Counted from the first letter of the stretch, positions 25,782-36,292 are shown. The stretch: DNA of 64,000 bases from J027 sp965215855 (GCA_965215855.1 CBDCER010000003.1:1984001-2048000); one strand, 5' to 3'. Notes: generated by a model not told the origin, from the sequence alone. Made by a program: numbers and translations.

Positions 25782-27713
25782 ATGATGGATCGTAAGCTAC
25801 TCAACCGGGTGATTTGGGGAATCACGATAGTTAGCATTGCCTGGGCAATTGTGCTGGCCGCCGACTGGATTCCGCAGTTACGGGGTGACTATGGGTGGCG
25901 GTGGCCGTATGATACGCCGGAGGTGCCCCGTCTCTTCCCACTGGCTCTATGTCTAGGGGTTTATCTGAGTGTAGGTATCTACCTATTGCAACGACAATAC
26001 TTGGTGATGTGGGCGCTATTGGGCAGTGCCATACTCAGCGTTGCTAGCTTAACTGTTACCATAGACAATCCACACTATGCACTCTATACCCGCACCCTAA
26101 GTGGCCTGACAACTGGCTGGCATCGTGCCGCAACCCTCATTGACGAGCAGGGCGGGGCTGACACTGTATTCAGCGAATGGCCGGATACCATGCGCCAAGA
26201 AGAGAGCGCCCATGTTGCTATCTCGCCGCCTGGAATGGTCATGGGATATTATGCTGTTAATCAGGTTTTGGAACGTTTCGACTCCATCACAGACCAACTA
26301 GGACCACCTCTGCGGGCCGAGCAATGTCACGAATTTCGTTTTTTCAACTATTCTAATGCCGAGTTCACCAGTACATGGCTGGGTGTATTGACGCCATTAT
26401 GGGCTGCGTTCACAGTAATGCCGCTATTCTGGTTGGGGCGGCGTCTCTATAGTGAACAAGCCGCTCGCTGGAGCGTTTTATGGTGGCCGCTGATACCTGC
26501 ATTTCTCATGTTCACGCCCTATCCCTCGACCCTCTATCCTCTCCTCGGATTATTGGCATTTGCCTTGCTGGTTGAAGGAATACACCGTCAACAGCAGCGT
26601 TGGGTGTTGGCGGCGGGGTTGGTGATGTCACTCCTGACATTTATGAATTTCTCGGTCTTACCACTGATTTTTCTGGCGGGTGTTTTTACATTAGGAGTTT
26701 ATGTCATCCGGCGCGATGCAGTTGGCTTGGAGTGGCCTTTCACAGTGGGGGCATGGTTTGGTGTGGGATTGGCTTCCGTCTGGATTGTCTATTATGTTCT
26801 CTTTGGCGTAGGCATTTGGCAGATGTTCGACGCCTCAATGGAGCATCACCTCGCGTTAGAACGAGACTATCTGCCCTGGCTGTTTCTGCATGTGTATGAC
26901 TTCGTCATATTCACTGGCCTCCCCTTGATTTTGCTAGCGATTTGGCGACTGACATTGCTCCGTCATCAGAAAGCATGGAGCATGGGCGATGTGTTGGGGC
27001 TGTCGGCACTGGTTACCGTGCTGGTGCTTGATATTTCGGGAATTGCCAGGGGAGAGACCGGACGTGTCTGGCTATTTCTGACGCCATTTTTCGTGTTGAT
27101 GGCCGCTGATACACTGAAGCACACCCCATCACCTCGAATTGGTCAAATTATTACGCTGTCTCAGGCGTTTGTGTTGTTCATTATGATTGGATTCTTACGC
27201 GTTATCGGTACTGAACTCACCGAGTCACCAGATGCCCCACCTGATATACTTCCAACTGCCGAGGTTGCACCTATCTCCAATGGAAGCGTATTTGGCAACA
27301 CTTACCAACTCAATCAATTTGCGGGCAACGTGGTGATAGATGAGGAAACTGGACAATTGGTGTTACATCTTTGGCTGGAATGGGCGTCAACCGGACAGCT
27401 TGACCGTCCCTATGAACTAACCTTCATTCCTGTTGCACCCGATGGCAGTGTTGCTCCCGTCGCCGCATCACTATTCAACAAAGCTTATCCGACAACGTGC
27501 TGGCTACCAAAAAGCGGCCCAATCCGTGATTACTATACGATTCCACTGCATAGCACTGTGGCTGGCGAGTGGTGGGTCAGTGTGGCAATGATTGACCGCT
27601 TTGGCAACACGCTGATTGTGCAAATGCCGGATGGCACTACCGATCAACAAGTCGGTATTGGCCCATTTTATGAAATCCCTGTACCATCTTCCAGCTTTAG
27701 CGATGGAACATAG
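25782..27713 (+). CDS. Multi-span membrane protein, probable glycosyltransferase (GT39/ArnT-like)
   Basis: 643 residues with many membrane helices in the first two thirds and a soluble C-terminus (about residue 480 on) that looks like a beta-rich extracytoplasmic domain. Near the N-terminus RGDYGWRWPYDTPEV supplies acidic residues in the first loop, as in GT-C enzymes that use lipid-linked sugars. WxGRRLYSEQAARWSVLWWPLIPAF is another GT39-like stretch. It is in an operon with the epimerase. The class is inferred from topology; donor and acceptor unknown. Confidence 0.6.
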   Translation: MMDRKLLNRVIWGITIVSIAWAIVLAADWIPQLRGDYGWRWPYDTPEVPRLFPLALCLGVYLSVGIYLLQRQYLVMWALLGSAILSVASLTVTIDNPHYALYTRTLSGLTTGWHRAATLIDEQGGADTVFSEWPDTMRQEESAHVAISPPGMVMGYYAVNQVLERFDSITDQLGPPLRAEQCHEFRFFNYSNAEFTSTWLGVLTPLWAAFTVMPLFWLGRRLYSEQAARWSVLWWPLIPAFLMFTPYPSTLYPLLGLLAFALLVEGIHRQQQRWVLAAGLVMSLLTFMNFSVLPLIFLAGVFTLGVYVIRRDAVGLEWPFTVGAWFGVGLASVWIVYYVLFGVGIWQMFDASMEHHLALERDYLPWLFLHVYDFVIFTGLPLILLAIWRLTLLRHQKAWSMGDVLGLSALVTVLVLDISGIARGETGRVWLFLTPFFVLMAADTLKHTPSPRIGQIITLSQAFVLFIMIGFLRVIGTELTESPDAPPDILPTAEVAPISNGSVFGNTYQLNQFAGNVVIDEETGQLVLHLWLEWASTGQLDRPYELTFIPVAPDGSVAPVAASLFNKAYPTTCWLPKSGPIRDYYTIPLHSTVAGEWWVSVAMIDRFGNTLIVQMPDGTTDQQVGIGPFYEIPVPSSSFSDGT

Positions 27714-27760
27714 CGACTAAAGCAATGCTGTGTTTGGCGGACTGAAATTGCACCTAATGT

Positions 27761-29710
27761 CTACTGCGGCGGTACAACGGGTGCGAACTCAGGTTGTGAT
27801 GTGACCGCCAACAGTTGTGCTTCCTGCGTCAATGGCGACAGCCAATACAACTCGGTCTCTGGCAATGAGAAGCGCAGGGCCGTTGAATCCGTGTTTTGCA
27901 CAAAATTCATCACATAGTTACGGTCACTGGGAATCAGTGTAAGGAGCAGACCGGCGTTGTTGGGAGCTGCAAGGATGCGCCCAATTGCATAGCCCTGTCC
28001 CTGCCAGATCGCACGGTTTTCGCCAGTTCCGAAATCGTATTCTAGAACGGATACGGTGTTCAAGTACGATTCATAGGGGAACACACCTAGGGTCTCAGTA
28101 GCCCGTTCTTGCACAGTAGGATCACTTACCATATAGGGTGAGTCCTGGAAAATGTGACTATAGTACAATTTACGTCCGCTATTCGACCATGCCAGTTGAT
28201 CTGCCGGATAGTCCAGTAACAGGGGGCTGCGTGTACCATTGGTCAAATCTATCAGAAAAACACTCTGACTTGAGTCTATAGCTGCCAGCCGTGTGAAGTC
28301 CTCAGTTATCGCTGCCCGTCGCAAATCAGTTCCCAATTCCTGCACCACATTATCTGCTGGATTCCAGAGCGCCAGGCCGATTCCATCGCAACTGGTAGTA
28401 TACAAAAAACGGTTGTCGGGCATCCATTGAAACATGAATTTATTTCCATTAACACCCGTCTCCTGCCAATACAGGCGCTTTGTGATATAGGGTGTTGACG
28501 GTTCTAGACAGTCATCGTTAAAAGGGATGGTTCCTAACAATTGCGGATTGGCGAGATTGGCGAGAGATGCTGCATAAATATCCAGGGTTTGTGCTGTTGT
28601 GCCTGTTTCTAGGAATGCCAATGTCGCATTGGTGGGTGACCAAGAAGGCGTAAACCCGGGGGCGACATTGCGGCTGACGGTTGTGCGTGGCAAATCCAGG
28701 CCAACAACCTCCAGCCAGTCTGCGCCGCTGGATTCACTCGGATCAATATAGGCTAGATATTGCCCATCAGCCGAGAAAGCCAAACCGCGTCGTGCCCGCG
28801 ATGAGCCAACCGTAACGGGTTCACCCGGCAGGTCATTAAACTGGCCGATGTAAACATCCTGCACAAAAATGTGTGCCAATGGATAACCAGCCAGCAACCG
28901 TGCTGGATCAATACTATCGGCATCAGCAGAATCCAGGTCATCAATTAGCTGGAAGGTCGCTAGAATGTGTGTATATACTGCTGCCCAACTGCTATAGTCC
29001 GCTAGCGGTGTCCACTGAACGACTAGATAGCCGGTACTGGTGGCTGCGTCAGGGAAAGCAGTAGTGCGATATTGCACAATCGCACCATTGCAATTGGCCT
29101 GATACAGCACACTCAACGCCGTCTGCGTATCGCCGATGGGGGTGCGTGCCCCCATATTTTGCACCAGCCCGGCTTCGCGTATGGCATCATCCAGCATGGT
29201 ATTGGCGTTACCCACCGGTTGCCGAAGCAGGATTTTCATACCGGAAGCATTGCAGTTCTCGGTGGCGGTTGGAGAGATAATGGCCCAGGATAAGTCATCA
29301 GCCGCGCTAATCAGCCACGAGTCAGGATAGTCAATCAAATAATTGCCGTTTTGATAGGTGGTGTAATCAACGAGGCGGGCACGGTCAATGGGGGTGCATA
29401 ATACCACGAGTGAGCCGTCCAGATTGCTATGCAATTCATAGGTATTGCCGTCGTTGATTTCCAAAGTCCAACGATAGCCTTCCACCGTTTGCTGTGTATA
29501 GACCAGTCCTGGTTGCGGACAGCCCAGGCTATTATCCGCCCAGGTTTGATAGGCAAATGTATATTCAACCAAAGCATAATCACGGCCATACTGGTTGCGG
29601 AAGAACTCCTCCACGCGATCACGAACGGCTTCCACGCCTCCCTGAGCGTAAACATTGGCGGTGGCTAACAACATCAGAACAACAACAACCCCAAAACGTG
29701 CTAATTTCAT
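27761..29710 (-). CDS. Secreted WD40/TolB-like beta-propeller protein
   Basis: 649 residues with a signal peptide (LARFGVVVVLMLLATANVYA). An N-terminal domain with conserved Cys follows (about residues 25-270), then propeller-like repeats: RGLAFSADGQYLAYID, TPSWSPTNATLAFLETG, QLAWSNSGRKLYYSH and GRILAAPNNAGLLLTLI. Such W-S-x-D/N-G repeats are typical of TolB-type propellers that make protein contacts. Probably extracellular. Transcribed alone, convergent to the membrane protein gene at 25782-27713. Confidence 0.75.
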   Translation of the reverse strand: MKLARFGVVVVLMLLATANVYAQGGVEAVRDRVEEFFRNQYGRDYALVEYTFAYQTWADNSLGCPQPGLVYTQQTVEGYRWTLEINDGNTYELHSNLDGSLVVLCTPIDRARLVDYTTYQNGNYLIDYPDSWLISAADDLSWAIISPTATENCNASGMKILLRQPVGNANTMLDDAIREAGLVQNMGARTPIGDTQTALSVLYQANCNGAIVQYRTTAFPDAATSTGYLVVQWTPLADYSSWAAVYTHILATFQLIDDLDSADADSIDPARLLAGYPLAHIFVQDVYIGQFNDLPGEPVTVGSSRARRGLAFSADGQYLAYIDPSESSGADWLEVVGLDLPRTTVSRNVAPGFTPSWSPTNATLAFLETGTTAQTLDIYAASLANLANPQLLGTIPFNDDCLEPSTPYITKRLYWQETGVNGNKFMFQWMPDNRFLYTTSCDGIGLALWNPADNVVQELGTDLRRAAITEDFTRLAAIDSSQSVFLIDLTNGTRSPLLLDYPADQLAWSNSGRKLYYSHIFQDSPYMVSDPTVQERATETLGVFPYESYLNTVSVLEYDFGTGENRAIWQGQGYAIGRILAAPNNAGLLLTLIPSDRNYVMNFVQNTDSTALRFSLPETELYWLSPLTQEAQLLAVTSQPEFAPVVPPQ

Positions 29711-29807
29711 CAGTTATCTCATCGTATTTCTTGAAAATCTGGAACGCAAATAGTACCTGACCGTGCAGTCAGGATCAAGTAGCGGCGGGATTTCGTTGGG
29801 GAAACGG

Positions 29808-30467
29808 CTAACTCGTTAACAAATTGACCAGGGCTTCAAAAGAATGTAGATGATAATGTGCTTGCACTGCGCTTTCAGTGGGGCCGAAGGCAATAGTGAT
29901 GTATCCCTGGTCTTTCAGTAATGGCAGCACAGATATATCGGTACTGATAAAGGCAGTTTCACTAGAAACCGCGTTGGCAATATTCACGGCGGTTTCGAAA
30001 ATATCGGGCTCTGGTATGGCATGTCCCACGTCGCGAGAGGCAATCACGGCAGTCCATATATCGGGCGCAAATCCCACTTTCGCTAATAAATCAACGATGT
30101 CTTGACTAGAATGCGGCGAGTTGATGATAATCACCATTCGCAGGTTAAACTGGCGTAGTATCCTGATTGCGCTAGTCGCACCTGGCTGGGCCCGGATGGA
30201 TGCTTCATCGGCCAATAAGGCTTCGCGCCCTGCCGCCAGACCCGTCTCATCCACGCCGTGAAAGCGCAACAACGCATCGTAAAACAGGTCGCGGTCAATG
30301 CGTCCGTGCAATACATCGTAATAGGCCGCTTTGAGTGCTTTTTGTACCACACGCGGGTGACGTGGCGTGATTCCCAGCATTTCCAAATAAGTGTGCAAGT
30401 TGACATCTGGTTCGGTGTATTTGTATAGAATATCTACAGGGTCAATGAATAATGTATTGATTGCCAT
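29808..30467 (-). CDS. HAD-like protein with degenerate catalytic motifs
   Basis: 219 residues from the ATG at 30467 (AGGAG upstream). The fold pattern is HAD: a helical cap around residues 15-90, then IIINSPHS, PEPDIF and FISTDIS. The four motifs are altered. Motif I reads FIDPVDILY, where DxDxT is expected. The conserved Lys before PxP is Ile (HAIPEPDIF). Motif IV is FISTDIS instead of a GDxxxD pattern. It may be a pseudoenzyme, a binding protein or a divergent phosphatase. In-frame codons exist upstream to 30566, but the ATG with the SD is preferred. Confidence 0.7.
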   Translation of the reverse strand: MAINTLFIDPVDILYKYTEPDVNLHTYLEMLGITPRHPRVVQKALKAAYYDVLHGRIDRDLFYDALLRFHGVDETGLAAGREALLADEASIRAQPGATSAIRILRQFNLRMVIIINSPHSSQDIVDLLAKVGFAPDIWTAVIASRDVGHAIPEPDIFETAVNIANAVSSETAFISTDISVLPLLKDQGYITIAFGPTESAVQAHYHLHSFEALVNLLTS

Positions 30468-30779
30468 TGGGACTCCTAATTCTCTACTAGCCACCCAACA
30501 CTGAAACAATGATCTGAGAGAATAAGATTGAACACAAGAATCTGAGTATGGTTGAGCAAAACGCAATAAAAGTCATCTTAAAGCAGACGCATGCGATCAA
30601 CTAACTTTTCCTAAGTAGTATAGTAGCTGTTCCAAGGCGTTGGGACAATACTTGCCAATAGAGGAATCTTCACTGGGTAGTGCATCTTGCCAAATGCACT
30701 ACCCGGCAAGCTCCTGGGATTGATGGGATTTCTGATTGTGTTTCAAGCCACAATACATGACGAGTGGCTTATGCTTTTG

Positions 30780-31610
30780 CTAGAATGCAGGCTCGAAAGC
30801 CACTGTGCCACAGAACTCTGTCTGTTCTTCCCATGTCGGATTACTGGTCGGCCAACCATTGGGATTAGGCCAACCGTCTGGCGGACCGTAAGCGGGAACC
30901 TCAGCGCCAGTGGGACTAGCATAGCCATTGCAAATCGCATCCATCAAAGCTCCGCGTTGACTATCCGACAGTTCGAGCAAATCGCCATCCAAACTCAAAA
31001 TGTATCGCTTGATCTGGTATTCTCGACCAGCGGCCCAATAATTGGCTTCCTCCAGAGTTGTCAATCGTTGGCGTTCGCCACCTTGTCCAAAGGTTTCATA
31101 TTGATATTCTTGCCAAGAGTGCCCAGTTTCCTCAATAAAAGTAGACATGATGTCATCGCCACTACGCGGCAGTTCACTGCGATCTTGCTGGCGTGTAGTG
31201 AAGAAGGAGCGTCCAAAACGCACTTGTGTCTCCATTCTTTCGAACTCGGCGGCGCATTCAGCAGGATCGAAGGTGTCGGCACAGGCGGGCGGGAGTTCGT
31301 CGTAGTCCACTACGGCGCCTCGATACCGGCGCTGCATATAAGGATCGAAGATAATGACATCACCCGGTGCAGGCTCCCAATGCCCTAGATTGTAAGCCAG
31401 CTCGGCTATTTGCTCAACTGCGATCTGCCCTTGCCCAGTCTCAACCAATGCAATGAGTTCATTCTCATTGACATCAACTAACCTCGGCCCAATGGCCCAG
31501 GCTTGCCCAAGATTCCCTGCTAATTGGCCGAAAGTTGTCATGAGAATGATGATACTGACGATGATTTTTAGGATTTGTTCCTTAGTCTGCGTCAGGTTAT
31601 AGTTGAACAT
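30780..31610 (-). CDS. Secreted protein of unknown function
   Basis: 276 residues. An N-terminal signal peptide or anchor (IIVSIIILMTTFGQLAGNLG) is followed by a soluble domain. The notable motif is FIEETGHSWQEYQYE in the middle, which places an acidic pair, a His and another Glu in a helix-like segment; a metal site is conceivable but unproven. The C-terminus is Gly/Pro/Trp-rich (GPPDGWPNPNGWPTSNP). It lies upstream of and divergent from the AfsR-like regulator. I do not recognise the family. Confidence 0.65.
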   Translation of the reverse strand: MFNYNLTQTKEQILKIIVSIIILMTTFGQLAGNLGQAWAIGPRLVDVNENELIALVETGQGQIAVEQIAELAYNLGHWEPAPGDVIIFDPYMQRRYRGAVVDYDELPPACADTFDPAECAAEFERMETQVRFGRSFFTTRQQDRSELPRSGDDIMSTFIEETGHSWQEYQYETFGQGGERQRLTTLEEANYWAAGREYQIKRYILSLDGDLLELSDSQRGALMDAICNGYASPTGAEVPAYGPPDGWPNPNGWPTSNPTWEEQTEFCGTVAFEPAF

Positions 31611-31748
31611 AGTGGCCCTCCTTCTGCTTTCAACTGTTTGAATCCAGCTTAGAAAACAGGCGTTCGACCACCGTGACAGATTTGTGCAAGAAACGTTCGA
31701 GAAATATTCAACCTGTCAGATGAGTCAAATGAGGGAGTAAACCAAAGG

Positions 31749-34691
31749 ATGTCTCCTCAACTCAATATTATTTCTCTGGGTGGCTTTCGCGTGTCACTCG
31801 GCACTCAGGATATTTCCTTCGAAACGCGCAAAGATGCGGCTCTTTTCATCTATCTTTTAGGAACAGGGCGCTCACATCCACGGGAAACACTGGCAGAAAT
31901 GTTCTGGGAAGGTTATTCACAAAAGGATGCCGGTCGGAATTTGCGGCGTAATTTGAGCAACTTGCGGAAATCGCTCGGTGATTTCATGAATGCGCCGCCA
32001 CGCGAAGAATTTGCCTCCATCAATATCGAGGCCGATATCCGGTTTGACTTTGCTGAAATCGAGGCGCGGCTGTTATCCATTACCGATTTCCCAACTGAGC
32101 AGGAAGCCGCTGATCTTCAACAAACGTTGCAACTCTATCGAGGTCCATTTCTGGAAGGATTCTATGGGGATAGCACCGAGTTCGAGCGTTGGACCAGTGC
32201 GGAACGTGATCGCCTTGAACGGCGTGTTTTACATGGATTGCGGACACTCGCCACATTTTATCTGTATCAAGGGCAATATGAGGCGGGTATTGAGGTTGCC
32301 AATCGGATTCTATTGGTTGATGATCTTGATGAAGAAGGCCACCGGTTGTGCATCGCTATGTTAGCATTGTCAGGGCAACGCGCAGCCGCCCTCCGACATT
32401 ACCAAACGTGTCATGAGTTGCTCAACCAGGCATTTGGAATAGACCCCGGCCCTGAAATTACGGATCTTTATGAGCGCATACGGGCGGGTGAATCGCTCGA
32501 CCAATATTTCGTCACTGAAGAAGCATCACAATCAACTTCAGCATCTCGTCTCATCCAGACAATACCTAACAACTTACCTAGTCACCTCACACCATTTGTG
32601 GGACGCATTAACGAACGACAGGATCTTCGCAATTTAATTGAGCAGTCTCATGCTCGTCTGATAACCATCGTTGGCCTCGGTGGAATCGGTAAAACTCGTA
32701 TTGCCCTCAAGATTGCAGCAGAAGTGATGCAGCACTTTCAGGATGGTGTTTTCTTTGTCCAATTGGCTGACTTGGCTGCTTCTGAGCAAGTGATCCCCAC
32801 GATTATCGAAGCCATGGATTTGGAAATTCATTCGGAAACCCACGCGATAGATTATCTTCTGGATTATTTGGCTGACAGACGAGTCCTGCTAATTTTGGAT
32901 AATTTTGAGACAGTTTTGGATAGTGCAGAACTGATCGCCGAGATCCTTACTGAAACACCGAGTTGTCAAATTATCACTACGTCTCGTGAGATGCTGTATT
33001 TACAAGGGGAAACACTTTTCCCACTGGAAGGCCTGGAATACACATGCCCCGATGAAAGTACAGGAACAATACTGGATTGTGATGCTGGCAAACTGTTTCT
33101 GCAAAGCGCGGAACGTACCGACCCTTGTTTTACCGCTGAAGATGGCGATCTCGAATCTGTCGCCAAGATTTGTCGCATCGTGCGCGGAATGCCGCTTGCC
33201 ATTGAATTGGCGGCGGGTTGGATATTCATGTTGAATCCGGCTGAAATCTTCGATGAGATTACCCGTGGAATAGACATTTTGTCCACCGAGCAAGTCAACG
33301 TTCCCGCTCGTCATCGGAGTATCCGCACGATCTTTGAATCAACATGGAGGCGGCTAAATTCGGGAGAGCAATCTGCGTTGTTGAAGTTGGCGGTTTTTCG
33401 TGGTGGGTTTAGCCGGCACTCGGCACAGGCTGTGGCGGAAGCAGGACTACGGATGCTCAATATCCTGCTCAGTAAATCGCTCCTATCACGTGCCAATGAT
33501 GCACGTTATGAAATTCATGAATTAATGCAACAGTATCTCAATGAAACATTGAAAGAGAATCCGTCATTCCAAGCAGATGCTCAGGTGGCCCACTGTCATT
33601 ACTTTGCTACGTTTGTGGCAAATAATGAACCTAGCATCGTGGCGATGAATCAAAAAGTAGCCATCCAGGATTTCGAGAATATTTATGAAGCCTGGCGATT
33701 TGCCGTCGAATCCCGTGATATGAAGGCTATTAGTCGCTTAAGAGAGGGGGTATGGGCGCTGTTTGACACCCAGGGTTGGCATCAAGAAGGCGCTTCCGCG
33801 TTTCGCCTTGTCATCAATGCACTGGAAGACGAGAAGTACGAGGGAGAAATTGGCATTAATTACGGGCGCTGTCTGGCGCTTTGTGGCAACTTCTTGGGCC
33901 ATACGGGCAAATTGAATACAGCCTATAAAATGATAAAGCGAGGCACGCTTATCTTACGAGATCTGAGTGCAGATGAAGAGTATATTTTGTCTGCTGGATT
34001 GCTCGCGGAGTTTGCAACATCTGATACTCAAAGAGAGGAAGCAAAGCAATTCATTGAAGCCAATATGAATTTGTTGGATCAAAGCTCAATCACCAGGATC
34101 GACAGCGTATTGTGGCGTTATGCAAAACTGCTGGAACCGGAGGATGCTGAAAATGTACTTCAACAAGCGCAAAAGCATGAAAGAGACGAAGATCGTCGTC
34201 GTCGAGCAAATGTAGATTTGGAGAGAGGTCGAATCCAACGCCGCCAGGATAAGCCTGAGCAAGCCAAAAAGCGACTGCTGAAAAGTCTGGAAGAATATCG
34301 TACACTTTCGTATGACCAGGGCATTGCCTGGGCACTCAATGAGCTAGGTCGCAACGCACTCCAATTACATGCTCCCCACGAAGCCGCACCATACTTCCTG
34401 GAAGCACGTCATACGGCAGAACGCATTCATATGGTATCAATTGTATTGGGTTCACTGGTTGGCTTGGCTGAAGCAATGCTCCAAATCGAATATGCTTATG
34501 AAGCAGCGGTTGTTACATCCTTTGCTCTAGAGCAAAGTGCAACTAATCTCGATACTAAGCAGAATGCAGAGGAATTGCTCAATACGCTAAATACACAATT
34601 GACCGAAGATATGCTGTCGTCTGCACTTGCAGAAGGACAGGCAGCGACGATGCACGAGATTTCAGCACTCATCGCCAGTATCTGGCAATAA
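31749..34691 (+). CDS. AfsR/SARP-like regulator: winged helix, BTAD, NB-ARC ATPase, TPR
   Basis: 980 residues. N-terminal winged-helix (ISLGGFRVSLGTQDISFETRKDAAL, RRNLSNLRKSLG), then a BTAD domain to about residue 250. An NB-ARC NTPase follows: GLGGIGKTRIAL (Walker A), LLILDNFE (Walker B), TSREML and GMPLAIELA (GLPL-type motif). The rest is helical TPR-like repeats. Such proteins are signal-transducing activators; in actinobacteria they tune secondary metabolism. Starts right after GGGAGTAAACCAAAGG. It is divergent from the secreted protein at 30780-31610, a plausible target. Confidence 0.88.
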   Translation: MSPQLNIISLGGFRVSLGTQDISFETRKDAALFIYLLGTGRSHPRETLAEMFWEGYSQKDAGRNLRRNLSNLRKSLGDFMNAPPREEFASINIEADIRFDFAEIEARLLSITDFPTEQEAADLQQTLQLYRGPFLEGFYGDSTEFERWTSAERDRLERRVLHGLRTLATFYLYQGQYEAGIEVANRILLVDDLDEEGHRLCIAMLALSGQRAAALRHYQTCHELLNQAFGIDPGPEITDLYERIRAGESLDQYFVTEEASQSTSASRLIQTIPNNLPSHLTPFVGRINERQDLRNLIEQSHARLITIVGLGGIGKTRIALKIAAEVMQHFQDGVFFVQLADLAASEQVIPTIIEAMDLEIHSETHAIDYLLDYLADRRVLLILDNFETVLDSAELIAEILTETPSCQIITTSREMLYLQGETLFPLEGLEYTCPDESTGTILDCDAGKLFLQSAERTDPCFTAEDGDLESVAKICRIVRGMPLAIELAAGWIFMLNPAEIFDEITRGIDILSTEQVNVPARHRSIRTIFESTWRRLNSGEQSALLKLAVFRGGFSRHSAQAVAEAGLRMLNILLSKSLLSRANDARYEIHELMQQYLNETLKENPSFQADAQVAHCHYFATFVANNEPSIVAMNQKVAIQDFENIYEAWRFAVESRDMKAISRLREGVWALFDTQGWHQEGASAFRLVINALEDEKYEGEIGINYGRCLALCGNFLGHTGKLNTAYKMIKRGTLILRDLSADEEYILSAGLLAEFATSDTQREEAKQFIEANMNLLDQSSITRIDSVLWRYAKLLEPEDAENVLQQAQKHERDEDRRRRANVDLERGRIQRRQDKPEQAKKRLLKSLEEYRTLSYDQGIAWALNELGRNALQLHAPHEAAPYFLEARHTAERIHMVSIVLGSLVGLAEAMLQIEYAYEAAVVTSFALEQSATNLDTKQNAEELLNTLNTQLTEDMLSSALAEGQAATMHEISALIASIWQ

Positions 34692-34749
34692 GCTTTTGAG
34701 CAATACACAAGAATCTGCGCGGACGGTCTATCTGATCCTGTTGGCGAAG

Positions 34750-36030
34750 TCAGATAGGCGCGACCAGAGCGGCAAAAGGCGAAGTTCGGGTAGTTTCCGG
34801 ACGTTCCCCTAACAGCCACCGAACTGCCCGCTCCAAGTTGATAGCAGCGCCTGTCATTAGATGTTGGAGGTGCGTTCGTACTAAACCTCGATACCGGGTA
34901 CGCCGGGCACCTTTCGCATTCGCGGCTTGACCAATGGTTCCTTCAATGCCAGCCCGGCGGCGATAAAGTTCTTTGAATTCCTTCGTTTCCTGACGTTGAC
35001 GGGCACGCTGCAAGGCTTCGTAAGCCTCCTGCGGCGGCACGGATAGCTGGCGTCCTCTTGTTTTAGAACGAGTACAATGTGTCCGTGCAGCACAAGCCTT
35101 ACAAACAGGCAAGCTAAAGATGAAGTGGATAAGAGGTTTACCGAAAGCAGTCTTCGCGTTTTTCCAGTACCGGCTGGCCGCTCCTTCGGGGCAAGTGGCA
35201 ACCATCTGGTCCCAGTCAATGGTGAACCTGGTTTGGTCATAGCCATGCTCAAGTCTGGCTTGCCAGCTGGTATCCGGACGCATGGGGCCAATCAGATCAA
35301 TCTTCTTGGCCTGACTGTTGCATCGCACATCGACATCAGTATAGCCACCATCAACCCAGTGAGAATCAGGCCTTAAGTCTCGCTCAATCAAGTCGTCTTG
35401 TATCTTGTCAGTCACACTGCCATCGGTTGTTGTAGCAACGGTTGTCGCTATATGGGTAATCAGATGCGGGGCATCTTCGGCACACGTTTCCGTGATGTGA
35501 ACCTTGTAGCCACCCCAAGTTTTCCCATCTTTTGAAGCATAGCGTGCTTCCAGATCATCAGGCGAACTAATCGTCTTGCGAGCTGGTGGCAGTCCGTATT
35601 GCTTTTCTGTCCGCCAGTGAATTTCATCATCGACCAGGTAGTATTGTTGCGCCCAGACTTGGCGTAGCACTTCAACACTGGGCAATTGCTGAACTTCAGA
35701 TGGCGTATGATCCCCTTGATAGATGATTGTCAGCAAATCATATCCATCTTGCCCAATCGTCTGCGCGAGTTCGAGGCGTTTAGCTTCACGCTTTTGCATA
35801 CGGTGTAGATCGACTTTTCGCCCATATCGCTTGCCCCAATCTGGCTGGATGAATGGTTTTAGCCATTCCGGAGCAATCCGGGCTATATCATCCAATACCC
35901 GACGCATGGTCTCGCCAACCAATTCAATCCGATTCATCATCCGTATTTTCCCCAGCACATGGGTCGAATCAGTGCGTTGCTTCTTTTTTCCTTTGAGCAG
36001 TTCCTTGGCTTCGCACTCCGCTAATATCCT
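34750..36030 (-). pseudogene. IS1182-type transposase, C-terminal part
   Basis: Reads ILAECEAKELLKGKKKQ, RTDSTHVLGKIRMMNR, then ARYASKDGKTWGGYKVHITET, SHWVDGGYTDVDV and a zinc-finger-like stretch (CKACAARTHC), ending with RRRAGIEGTIGQAANA. The DDE residues are in DKIQ, VDGGYTD and GIEGTIG. The N-terminal portion is at 37516-37887 and is separated by the IS110 insertion; the joined frame reads LLERILAECE. The gene is cut in two but not otherwise damaged. Confidence 0.85.
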
Positions 36031-36084
36031 TGTATAACTATGTGAACGGATAAAGGTGCTGGCAAAAAGACTTGCTAACGCTAG

Positions 36085-36265
36085 AATTCATCCCAGAAGT
36101 CGAGGTCAACGCTGTTATCCTTGGGGATTGCGCCTCGTCGGAAAGACTGTTGCCTCGGTTCTGCGAGTGGCTTCGAATAAGCAGGTTGTGAGTGCCCGGC
36201 TGGGTTACGTCACGCATCACCCACAAGGCGGAAGGGCTGGCAGAAACCCGAGGTCGCCTGACTTC
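36085..36265 (+). ncRNA. Candidate bridge RNA of the IS110 element (boundaries approximate)
   Basis: IS110 elements are guided by a bridge RNA from the non-coding end, with a target-binding and a donor-binding loop. Here 36094-36110 pairs with 36149-36163 (CAGAA with TTCTG, CGAGG with CCTCG, CAAC with GTTG). Inside it, TATCCTT (36116-36122) equals the left target with core and GGAAAG (36140-36145) is the complement of the right target CTTTCC. Further on, AGCAGGT (36180-36186) equals the element's right end and ACAAG (36223-36227) is the complement of its left end CTTGT. All four guides are in the expected order. Confidence 0.75.
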
Positions 36266-36292
36266 ATTATTCAATAGACCAGGAGGTTGAGC

